6,504 nt of DNA from an uncultured Roseburia sp. (GTDB lineage: Bacteria; Bacillota; Clostridia; Lachnospirales; Lachnospiraceae), in the NCBI GenBank assembly GCA_934307185.1, contig CAKRCJ010000127.1, positions 1 through 6,504 of the forward strand, given 5' to 3'. Of this stretch, positions 1-5,149 are shown one piece after another. Each line of letters begins with the position of its first letter. Position 1 is the first letter of the stretch. Below the pieces are notes generated by a model, which worked only from the letters and a program-made list of their open reading frames with translations, was not told where the DNA came from and did no database searches. A program made the translations under genes and the position numbers.

Positions 1-371
1 GAACCGGAAGAAGAAAATCATCTGTTGCCAGAGTATATTTAGTACCAGGTACAGGTAAAATCACAATCAATAAAAGAAGCATTGATGAATATTTTGGATT
101 AGAGACATTAAAAGTTATCGTTCGTCAGCCATTAGTTGCTACAGAGACAGTTGATAAATTTGATGTTTTAGTAAACGTTAAAGGTGGCGGATACACAGGA
201 CAGGCTGGAGCTATCAGACATGGTATCGCTCGTGCATTACTTACAGTAGACGCTGATTACAGACCAGTTCTTAAGAAAGCTGGATTCTTAACACGTGATC
301 CACGTATGAAAGAACGTAAGAAATACGGTCTCAAAGCAGCTCGTCGCGCTCCACAGTTCAGCAAACGATAA
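1..371 (+). CDS. rpsI: 30S ribosomal protein S9, 3' part (5' end outside window)
   Basis: Small-subunit ribosomal protein S9 (uS9), which binds 16S rRNA in the head of the 30S subunit; its C-terminal tail reaches the P-site tRNA. The reading frame uses codons beginning at position 3 and ends with TAA at 369-371, giving 122 visible residues. The family is about 130 residues long, so only about eight N-terminal residues are missing. Diagnostic stretches are [11 protein letters not shown] at the visible start, the [19 protein letters not shown] core, the [14 protein letters not shown] segment and the basic tail ending RRAPQFSKR, whose final Ser-Lys-Arg is the conserved tRNA-contacting end. It is normally the last gene of an rplM-rpsI operon. 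The strong terminator directly downstream agrees with that and separates it from the sugar-uptake module. Confidence 0.98.
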   Translation, partial: TGRRKSSVARVYLVPGTGKITINKRSIDEYFGLETLKVIVRQPLVATETVDKFDVLVNVKGGGYTGQAGAIRHGIARALLTVDADYRPVLKKAGFLTRDPRMKERKKYGLKAARRAPQFSKR

Positions 372-385
372 TAATCAGAACACTC

Positions 386-424
386 GAAACCCTTGTAAAC
401 ACTGGTTTGCAGGGGTTTCTTTTT
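386..424 (+). terminator. Rho-independent terminator of the rpsI operon
   Basis: A 15-base arm (386-400, GAAACCCTTGTAAAC) pairs with 405-419 (GTTTGCAGGGGTTTC) across the four-base loop ACTG. All 15 positions pair, two of them as G-U. The stem is followed at once by five T residues (420-424). It starts 15 bases after the rpsI stop codon, the expected place for the end of this transcript. Confidence 0.93.
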
Positions 425-440
425 ACCCAATTCCAAGCAT

Positions 441-488
441 TTTCGTTCACGAAACAATCTGGTGGACATTATTTCGATTTTATCGAAA
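441..488. repeat. Short dyads flanking the 27-bp tandem repeat
   Basis: Two small perfect hairpins share the same arm sequence. TTTCG (441-445) pairs with CGAAA (450-454), and TTTCGAT (472-478) pairs with ATCGAAA (482-488) over a three-T loop. The right arm of the second is the first seven bases of the 27-bp tandem unit. Between them, 450-470 reads like a decayed version of the unit (CGAAACA, then GGTGG, then ACATT). The patch seems to be a family of related short sequences, not one isolated hairpin. No T-tract suggests a terminator role. Confidence 0.55.
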
Positions 489-535
489 CATAAGGCGGCG
501 GAACATTTATCGAAACATAAGGCGGCGGAACATTT
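482..535. repeat. 27-bp tandem repeat, two identical copies
   Basis: Unit 1 (482-508) and unit 2 (509-535) are identical over all 27 bases. Each starts ATCGAAACATAAGG, continues CGGCGG and ends AACATTT. The start of a third, decayed unit follows at 536-545, where GAAACAT is kept. GGCGGCGG is GC-rich against an AT-rich surrounding. Read on the minus strand, the 27-base unit gives the repeated nonapeptide CSAALCFDK in an open frame (257-568). That frame runs through the terminator and antisense to rpsI, so I do not call it a gene. Exact 27-base identity suggests recent duplication or copying. Confidence 0.9.
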
Positions 536-597
536 AGTGAAACATGGGTACAAAATCGCATATTTCAATCCGGCATTAGAATAAGATAAAAAATCCC

Positions 598-631
598 TTT
601 ACTTTTTTTACTTCTCGTGGCAAAGTAAAAT
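598..631 (+). promoter_or_regulatory. TTTACTT repeats and weak candidate promoter before the response regulator
   Basis: TTTACTT occurs at 598-604 and again at 607-613, a nine-base period, and inverted as AAGTAAA at 623-629. The second and third copies can form a seven-base-pair dyad. A possible -10 element, TAAAAT, lies at 626-631 and would give a leader of about 28 bases. Seventeen bases upstream there is only a T-run (603-608), which matches a -35 poorly. The response regulator follows a strong terminator and must have its own promoter somewhere in 425-650. This is the best placed candidate, but the assignment is weak. Confidence 0.3.
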
Positions 632-651
632 ACAGATGTAAAATATATTGT

Positions 652-656
652 GGGGA
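652..656 (+). promoter_or_regulatory. Ribosome binding site that sets the response regulator start
   Basis: GGGGA at 652-656 lies nine bases before ATG 666, normal Shine-Dalgarno spacing. In-frame alternatives are TTG 648, which lies upstream of this site, and ATG 657, which touches it directly. Neither can use it. Starting at 666 also puts the first beta strand of the receiver domain (LKVFLVEDE) at residues 2-10, as usual in the family. Confidence 0.75.
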
Positions 657-665
657 ATGGTTCAT

Positions 666-2270
666 ATGTTAAAAGTGTTTTTGGTAGAAGATGAAATTAT
701 TATGCGTGAGGGCATAAAAAAGAACATCGACTGGGAGGGAGAAGGATTTGAATTTGTTGGGGATGCCAGCGATGGGGAACTGGCGTATCCGATGATTCAG
801 AAAACAAAACCGGATATCCTGATTTCGGATATTAAAATGCCATTTATGGACGGACTGGAGTTAAGCCGTCTGGTAAAACAGGAGCTGCCGGATACAAAAA
901 TTATTCTGCTAAGCGGATATGATGAATTTGATTATGCCAAGGAAGCAATTGAGATTGGAATTACAGACTATCTCTTAAAGCCGATTTCTGGTGCAGAGCT
1001 TATCAAAGTAATCAAAGGAGTTGGACAGAAGATAGAAGCGGAACGCGCCAAAAGAGTCAATAAAGGAGAAGCGCCGGACACAAAGCTTGCAGCAGGACAA
1101 AGACTGTTCCGGCATATTGTTTCCGGCCGTTATTCTTTTGCGGAGGTTTTGAAGGAAGCAAAAGAATTAGGAATAGAACTTGCAGCAGACCACTATAATG
1201 TCATGCTTTTGCAGGTATTTGATGAAGAGAATGAAGTAGGTCTTACCGAAAAGCAGAAAAAATTTGAACAAATTTTAGAGGAGCTATCCAATAAAACAGA
1301 AAATATTATCATCGCAAAGCAGAGCCGGGCAGAGTATGATTTTGTGCTGAAAGGAACTGACGAAATCACAGTGGAAGAGATTACGGAGAATGTGGCAAAT
1401 CAGTTAAAGGATTTTTTTGCTGCTGAAAAAAGCCTTTCCTATGTCGCAGCACTTGGAAAACCGGTAGAGCGTTTTTCCGAGCTGCAGCAATGTTATGAGA
1501 AGGCAAATCTCTGCTTTTCCAAAAGATATTCTGTGGAGAAAAACCAGATATTAAAGGAGGAACCAAAAGACGAAATTCCTCCGGAGATATTAGAAGATGT
1601 AAAGCTTGGAGAATTAAACATTTCCGGTATGAACCGCAAACAGGTGGAACAATTTTTATACACTGGAACGAAGGAAGAAATTTCAGATTTTGTGGAGACC
1701 TATTTTTTGAAGCTTGGAAATGCAAATGTACAGTCAATTCTGCTGCGCCAGTATGTCATGATGGATTTATATGTAGTGGCAGTCTCGGTGCTGGAAAAAA
1801 GCGGATACAAAGGACAGGACCTTGTAGAACGCTGCGGAGATGCAAAGGATATGGCGGCGTATCTGTCTTCCATTGAGCAGACAAAGGATTACATAAAAAA
1901 ACTATTTGAAACAGTAATCGAATTGCGGGAAAATGCGGCAGATAATAAATATGAAAGCACTATGCTTAAGGCGAAAGCATATATAAACGATAATTTTGAA
2001 AAAGACGGGATTTCGCTCAATACAGTAGCAGCAGAAGTAAATTTAAGCCCGAATCATTTCAGTACCATATTTGGTCAGGAAACAGGAGAGACATTTGTAG
2101 AATATTTAACCAGAATAAGAATGGAAAAGGCAAAAGAACTGCTTCGCACGACCGGAATGAAAGCAACAGATATTGCATTTGAAGTCGGATACCGTGATGC
2201 ACATTATTTTAGTAATCTGTTCAAAAAAACACAGGGCTGTACACCACGCGAATATCGTAACAGGGTATAA
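666..2270 (+). CDS. Response regulator, AraC-type DNA-binding output (YesN family)
   Basis: Cytoplasmic transcription factor of a two-component system, 534 residues from ATG 666. The N-terminal receiver domain (about 2-120) has the acidic pair Glu8/Asp9, phospho-acceptor Asp55 in the DILISDIKMP motif, Ser83 and Lys105 before Pro106, so it looks fully functional. A long middle region (about 135-425), found in YesN-type regulators, has no motif I can name. The last 106 residues form an AraC/XylS DNA-binding domain with two helix-turn-helix units, the first around LNTVAAEVNLSPNHFSTIF and the second around ATDIAFEVGYRDAHYFSNLF, ending in the typical TPREYR. The stop is 17 bases before the kinase start, so the two are one operon. 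Its order, regulator before kinase, is the reverse of yesMN. The probable target is the ytfQ promoter region downstream, an inference from context. The family is certain; the regulated genes are not. Confidence 0.95.
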   Translation: MLKVFLVEDEIIMREGIKKNIDWEGEGFEFVGDASDGELAYPMIQKTKPDILISDIKMPFMDGLELSRLVKQELPDTKIILLSGYDEFDYAKEAIEIGITDYLLKPISGAELIKVIKGVGQKIEAERAKRVNKGEAPDTKLAAGQRLFRHIVSGRYSFAEVLKEAKELGIELAADHYNVMLLQVFDEENEVGLTEKQKKFEQILEELSNKTENIIIAKQSRAEYDFVLKGTDEITVEEITENVANQLKDFFAAEKSLSYVAALGKPVERFSELQQCYEKANLCFSKRYSVEKNQILKEEPKDEIPPEILEDVKLGELNISGMNRKQVEQFLYTGTKEEISDFVETYFLKLGNANVQSILLRQYVMMDLYVVAVSVLEKSGYKGQDLVERCGDAKDMAAYLSSIEQTKDYIKKLFETVIELRENAADNKYESTMLKAKAYINDNFEKDGISLNTVAAEVNLSPNHFSTIFGQETGETFVEYLTRIRMEKAKELLRTTGMKATDIAFEVGYRDAHYFSNLFKKTQGCTPREYRNRV

Positions 2271-2287
2271 GAAAAGGGGAAATATTC

Positions 2288-3751
2288 GTGAAAAAAAGAT
2301 TTTCGCTGAAAAAAAGACTATATCTGCTTCTTTTAGTATGTCTGCTCCCGCTTACAATACTGCTTGCCTATCTTCTCGTCATGACAAATAAAATATCTTC
2401 AGAATATGATGGGATTGTGGAAAAAATAACAAAAGCGAACACTTATAATATCAATTTTAAAGAGGATATGGACTATGTAATGTATATTATTGTAGTCAAT
2501 TCCGAACGGGCGAAAGAATTAGTCGACACAGAGCAGCCGCATAAAATGATAGAAGAGGCAAGAACAGTATTTGGCGAGCTTTTGGCGGAGGCAGATTCAG
2601 AATATGCAAAAAACAGACTGTCAGGAATACTCAAAAGCTTAGATACCTTAGAGGACCGCGTAAAAGAAATTGAGGCAGATGCGCTTGTGACAGGATCTTA
2701 TGAGACGAATATGGAGCGTCTGGACTTAAATATCCGTGTTCTGACAGATTTAATACAGGAGCAGATACAGTATTATATCTATTATGAAACGACGAACATG
2801 GAAGAATTAAGAGTCGGTATCCGGCAGGATGTTGAGCGGGCAATTACAGTAATTACCATTATATTAGTTTTCATTCTGATTGGAGCATTTGCTATCAGCA
2901 GAAAGATTGTGGAAGGAATTACAGAGCCGATTCAAAAGCTTTGTGAAGCTGCGGAGGCGGCAGGAAGCGGAGATTTTAAAATCCGCGCAGAGGATAAGGG
3001 TTTAGATGAGATTTCCGTTTTAAATGCGAGCTTTAACCAGATGGTAGAAGAAATCGGACAGCTTGTGGAGGATATTCATACAGAGGAACTGAATTTGCGT
3101 GCAGCAGAGCTTCGTGTTCTGCAGGAGCAGATAAATCCGCATTTTTTATACAATACACTGGATAACATTATCTGGCTGGCAGAGTCAAATGACACAGAAC
3201 AGGTGGTAAAAATGGTTTCCTCGCTGTCGAGTTTTTTCAGAACGACGCTCAGTAAAGGAAAAGAGTTTATTACGGTAAAAGAAGAGGAACAGCATATCAG
3301 AAGCTACCTGGAAATACAGCAGTTCCGTTACCGGGATATTTTAGAATATGAGATAGCGATACCGGAGGAATTATATCAATATGAAGTGATAAAGCTGACA
3401 TTGCAGCCGCTTGTGGAAAATGCATTATATCATGGTGTGAAGAAAAAAAGAGGCGTCGGCCATATTTTTGTTTCCGCCGAATATTGCAGGGACGTCATTA
3501 TTTTTAAAGTGAAAGATGACGGTATGGGAATGGAGGAAGAAAGGCTTGCGCAGGTACGCGCAATGCTAGAGAACGGACAGCCGGAGAAAAAGGAAGAAAG
3601 CGGTGGCTTTGGTCTTGTCAATGTAAACCAGAGAATAAAACTTCACTATGGAAAAGAATATGGCTTGAAAGTACAGAGTGTCTACGGTGAGGGAACAGAA
3701 ATCTGGGTAAGAATACCGGCACAGGCAAGATATGAGAGCAAAACAACATAA
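2288..3751 (+). CDS. Sensor histidine kinase, YesM/LytS class, HAMP-containing
   Basis: Membrane sensor kinase, 487 residues, starting at GTG 2288. AAGGGGA (2274-2280) gives a good ribosome site seven bases upstream. The order is: short basic N-terminus; first transmembrane helix (about 10-32); an extracytoplasmic segment of about 150 residues that is mostly charged, probably helical, with no Cys; second transmembrane helix (about 185-203); HAMP linker (about 205-258); phospho-acceptor domain with His285 in EQINPHFLYNTLD; and ATP-binding domain with the N-box PLVENALYHG (Asn378), DDGMGM from Asp410 and the glycine loop SGGFGL (438-443). All catalytic motifs are intact. It should autophosphorylate at His285 and pass phosphate to Asp55 of the regulator encoded just upstream. 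The sensing part resembles four-helix-bundle sensors rather than a PAS or Cache fold, but this is judged by eye. The ligand is unknown; a sugar or a sugar-loaded binding protein is plausible from the adjacent transporter. Confidence 0.95.
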   Translation: MKKRFSLKKRLYLLLLVCLLPLTILLAYLLVMTNKISSEYDGIVEKITKANTYNINFKEDMDYVMYIIVVNSERAKELVDTEQPHKMIEEARTVFGELLAEADSEYAKNRLSGILKSLDTLEDRVKEIEADALVTGSYETNMERLDLNIRVLTDLIQEQIQYYIYYETTNMEELRVGIRQDVERAITVITIILVFILIGAFAISRKIVEGITEPIQKLCEAAEAAGSGDFKIRAEDKGLDEISVLNASFNQMVEEIGQLVEDIHTEELNLRAAELRVLQEQINPHFLYNTLDNIIWLAESNDTEQVVKMVSSLSSFFRTTLSKGKEFITVKEEEQHIRSYLEIQQFRYRDILEYEIAIPEELYQYEVIKLTLQPLVENALYHGVKKKRGVGHIFVSAEYCRDVIIFKVKDDGMGMEEERLAQVRAMLENGQPEKKEESGGFGLVNVNQRIKLHYGKEYGLKVQSVYGEGTEIWVRIPAQARYESKTT

Positions 3752-3754
3752 AAA

Positions 3755-3792
3755 ATTACACTTTTTCAAAAAAATTTACACCTTTTCGAAAA
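3755..3792 (+). promoter_or_regulatory. Two direct repeats, 20-bp period: candidate operator for the AraC-type regulator
   Basis: ATTACACTTTTTCAAAAA (3755-3772) and TTTACACCTTTTCGAAAA (3775-3792) align without gaps at a 20-base offset. They share TTACAC, then TTTTC and AAAA. Two turns of helix between copies suits a dimeric AraC-type activator binding direct repeats. The pair starts four bases after the kinase stop codon and lies about 105-145 bases before the predicted ytfQ transcription start. That it binds the neighbouring response regulator is inferred; no footprint or family alignment was available. Confidence 0.5.
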
Positions 3793-3808
3793 TTTTCGCC
3801 CAAATATG

Positions 3809-3847
3809 AATAAGTCGTTCATAATTTAGTAAAAAATTATACTTATT
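3809..3847. repeat. Nested AT-rich inverted repeat
   Basis: AATAAGT (3809-3815) pairs with ACTTATT (3841-3847). Inside it, ATAATTT (3821-3827) pairs with AAATTAT (3834-3840) around the loop AGTAAA. Together these give 14 base pairs interrupted by a five-base bulge (3816-3820). An alternative dyad, TATGAA/TTCATA (3805-3810 with 3818-3823), overlaps it. The stem has almost no GC and no T-tract directly after it, so it is more likely an operator-like or flexible DNA element than a terminator by itself. Confidence 0.4.
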
Positions 3848-3891
3848 TCAGAAGCAATTCTGTATTTTTTAAAACCTCTCAAGGCTATAAT
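3837..3891 (+). promoter_or_regulatory. Predicted ytfQ promoter, consensus -10, no -35, possible third activator site
   Basis: TATAAT at 3886-3891 matches the -10 consensus at all six positions. The hexamer 17 bases upstream (3863-3868, TATTTT) does not resemble TTGACA, and no extended -10 TG is present. Such promoters usually need an activator. At 3837-3853, TTATACTTATTTCAGAA matches the upstream repeat TTACACTTTTTCAAAAA at 12 of 17 positions. It sits about 60 bases (three 20-base periods) after it, at roughly -61 to -45 of the expected start near 3898, a usual position for an AraC-type activator contacting polymerase. The -10 is convincing; the third site is tentative. Confidence 0.55.
3849..3870 (+). 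terminator. Weak candidate terminator after the kinase gene
   Basis: CAGAA (3849-3853) and TTCTG (3858-3862) form a five-base-pair stem closed by the stable GNRA-type loop GCAA. TA and six T residues follow (3863-3870). The shape is that of an intrinsic terminator, but the stem is short. It could stop or reduce read-through from the two-component operon into ytfQ. It overlaps the place where the -35 of the ytfQ promoter would lie. Confidence 0.35.
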
Positions 3892-3898
3892 TAGGTCA

Positions 3899-3916
3899 TG
3901 GTTAAGGAATTAACCA
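3899..3916 (+). other. 5'-leader hairpin with GNRA loop at the ytfQ transcript start
   Basis: TGGTTAA (3899-3905) pairs perfectly with TTAACCA (3910-3916) around the tetraloop GGAA, a GNRA loop. If transcription starts about seven bases after TATAAT, the hairpin would be at or within a base or two of the RNA 5' end. Hairpins there commonly protect mRNA from 5'-end-dependent decay. As DNA it is also an 18-base dyad that could bind a repressor at the start site. No T-tract follows and it leaves the ribosome site free, so a terminator or translational block is unlikely. Confidence 0.5.
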
Positions 3917-3947
3917 AATCTAATAAAAACTTTGGGAGGTTTTTACA

Positions 3948-5078
3948 ATGAAAAAAAAGTTAGTTAGTGTATTGATGTGTATGGCAATGGGAGCAACATT
4001 ATTAGCAGGCTGTGGTGGTGATACAGCAGCAGACAGCAGTTCTGCAGACAATGCATCTACAAGTGATGCAGCAACAAGTGACGCAGCAACAACAGATGAT
4101 GCGGCTGCAACAGATGATACAGCAACAGATGCAGCAGCAAGCGGTGGCACAATTACAATTGGTTTTGCACAGGTTGGACATGAATCTGACTGGCGTACCG
4201 CTTCCACAAATTCAGCACAGACAGTATTCTCAGCAGAGAACGGATACGACCTTCAGTTCGTTGACTGTGACCAGGATTCTTCCGTACAGTTAGAGGCAGT
4301 CAGAGGATTTATTGAACAGGACGTTGATTATATTATCATTGACCCAATCGTATCAACCGGATGGGATACCGTATTAACAGAGTGTGAGGAAGCAGGAATT
4401 CCGGTTATCGTAATTGACCGTACAATTGATGACTCTGACAAATATGTTTCATGGGTAGGCTCCAACTTCAAAACAGAAGGTCTTGCAGCAGGTGAGTGGT
4501 TAAAGGCTTACACAGATGCAAAAGGAATAAGTGATGTAAATGTACTTGTAATTGAAGGAACAACCGGTGCTTCCGCACAGATTGGACGTACAGACGGATT
4601 TAAAGAGATTGCAGATGCAAATGGATGGAATATTCTTGATTCCCAGACCGGTGATTTCACACAGGCAGGTGGACAGGAGGTTATGGAGTCCTACATTAAG
4701 AGTTATGAAGGACAGTTCAACGTAGTTGTATGCCAGAATGATAATGAAGCATTCGGTGCAATGGATGCAATGAAAGCTGCTGGTATCTCTTATGGTGTAG
4801 ACGGAGACGTTATCTTAGTTTCCTTTGATGCTTGTACCGCAGGTCTTGAATATGTAATGTCTGGTGATATCAATGCTGACTTCGAGTGTAACCCACTTGC
4901 AGCTCCATTCGTAGAAGAAGTTATCCAGAAATTACAGGCTGGTGAGACACCTGACAAAGAAGTTTACATGGTTGAGCACTGGTTCGTTAACGAAGACATT
5001 CTTGACTCTATTACAGTAAATGGCGAGAAACAGGATCTTACAGTTGTAACACAGGATATCATTGATGCACAGTACTAA
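3948..5078 (+). CDS. ytfQ: Sugar ABC transporter substrate-binding lipoprotein, YtfQ (galactofuranose) type
   Basis: Extracytoplasmic solute-binding protein of a monosaccharide ABC importer, 376 residues. A strong GGGAGG (3934-3939) lies eight bases before the ATG. The N-terminus is a type II signal peptide, MKKK plus a hydrophobic stretch ending in lipobox LLAGC, so Cys22 should be lipidated after cleavage. Residues 23-65 are a flexible Asp/Thr/Ala/Ser tether. The ligand-binding fold (about 68-370) opens with TITIGFAQVGHESDWRTAS and has DPIVSTGW, EEAGIPVIVIDRTID, TGASAQIGRTDGF and TGDFTQAGGQEVMESYI. These match E. coli YtfQ closely as I recall it, more so than ribose- or xylose-binding proteins. 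E. coli YtfQ binds galactofuranose and galactose; the ligand here could differ, since related bifidobacterial FruE takes fructose. It heads the transporter operon, before the ytfR-type ATPase, and is probably controlled by the upstream two-component pair. Family is firm, substrate moderate. Confidence 0.92.
   Translation: MKKKLVSVLMCMAMGATLLAGCGGDTAADSSSADNASTSDAATSDAATTDDAAATDDTATDAAASGGTITIGFAQVGHESDWRTASTNSAQTVFSAENGYDLQFVDCDQDSSVQLEAVRGFIEQDVDYIIIDPIVSTGWDTVLTECEEAGIPVIVIDRTIDDSDKYVSWVGSNFKTEGLAAGEWLKAYTDAKGISDVNVLVIEGTTGASAQIGRTDGFKEIADANGWNILDSQTGDFTQAGGQEVMESYIKSYEGQFNVVVCQNDNEAFGAMDAMKAAGISYGVDGDVILVSFDACTAGLEYVMSGDINADFECNPLAAPFVEEVIQKLQAGETPDKEVYMVEHWFVNEDILDSITVNGEKQDLTVVTQDIIDAQY
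4065..4142 (+). repeat. Degenerate 15-bp coding repeat in the lipoprotein tether
   Basis: Five in-frame units encode DAATS (4065-4079), DAATT (4080-4094), DDAAAT (4095-4112), DDTAT (4113-4127) and DAAAS (4128-4142). At the DNA level the theme is GATGCAGCAACA. The repeat extends the acidic, unstructured spacer between lipidated Cys22 and the binding domain. Its length could change by slippage without shifting the frame when whole units are gained or lost. Such tethers are usual in Lachnospiraceae binding lipoproteins. Confidence 0.7.
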
Positions 5079-5099
5079 TTATACATAGTAAGGTGTAAC

Positions 5100-5130
5100 T
5101 GGGAGAGACCTTGTGGTCTCTCCCAATTTT
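5100..5130 (+). terminator. Intercistronic hairpin between ytfQ and ytfR (leaky terminator or mRNA stabiliser)
   Basis: TGGGAGAGACC (5100-5110) pairs perfectly with GGTCTCTCCCA (5115-5125) around the loop TTGT: eleven base pairs, mostly GC-rich. The following tract is short and interrupted (AATTTTAA), so termination should be partial. In binding-protein-first ABC operons such hairpins let the binding protein be made in excess over the ATPase and permeases, by partial termination or by blocking 3' decay of the first cistron. The stop codon is 21 bases upstream and the next start 24 bases downstream. Confidence 0.8.
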
Positions 5131-5149
5131 AAGGAAAGGGTGGAGTATT

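Noticed and set aside
482..535. Possible mini CRISPR array
   Set aside because: The copies are directly adjacent with no spacers, only two are intact, and no cas genes are near.
257..568. Minus-strand open frame with repeated CSAALCFDK nonapeptide
   Set aside because: It lies antisense to rpsI and its terminator, has no clear ribosome site, and its repeat is a translation of the 27-bp DNA repeat. The rest shows no domain.
648..665. Earlier TTG (648) or ATG (657) starts for the response regulator
   Set aside because: The only Shine-Dalgarno-like sequence (652-656) lies downstream of the TTG and abuts ATG 657. ATG 666 has correct spacing and a normal receiver-domain start.
1381..1737. Minus-strand open frame inside the response regulator gene
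   Set aside because: It is fully antisense to a well supported gene, with no recognisable domain or ribosome site.
2173..2391. Small + strand frame bridging the regulator and kinase genes
   Set aside because: It overlaps both real genes in another frame and would conflict with the regulator's HTH domain and the kinase start. Low-complexity shadow.
3892..3947. Possible riboswitch in the ytfQ leader
   Set aside because: The leader is only about 50 bases, with one short hairpin, no alternative terminator pairing and no known riboswitch core.
4012..4293. Glutamine-rich + strand frame inside ytfQ
   Set aside because: It is the shifted reading of the GCAGCAACA tether repeat, within a clear lipoprotein gene.
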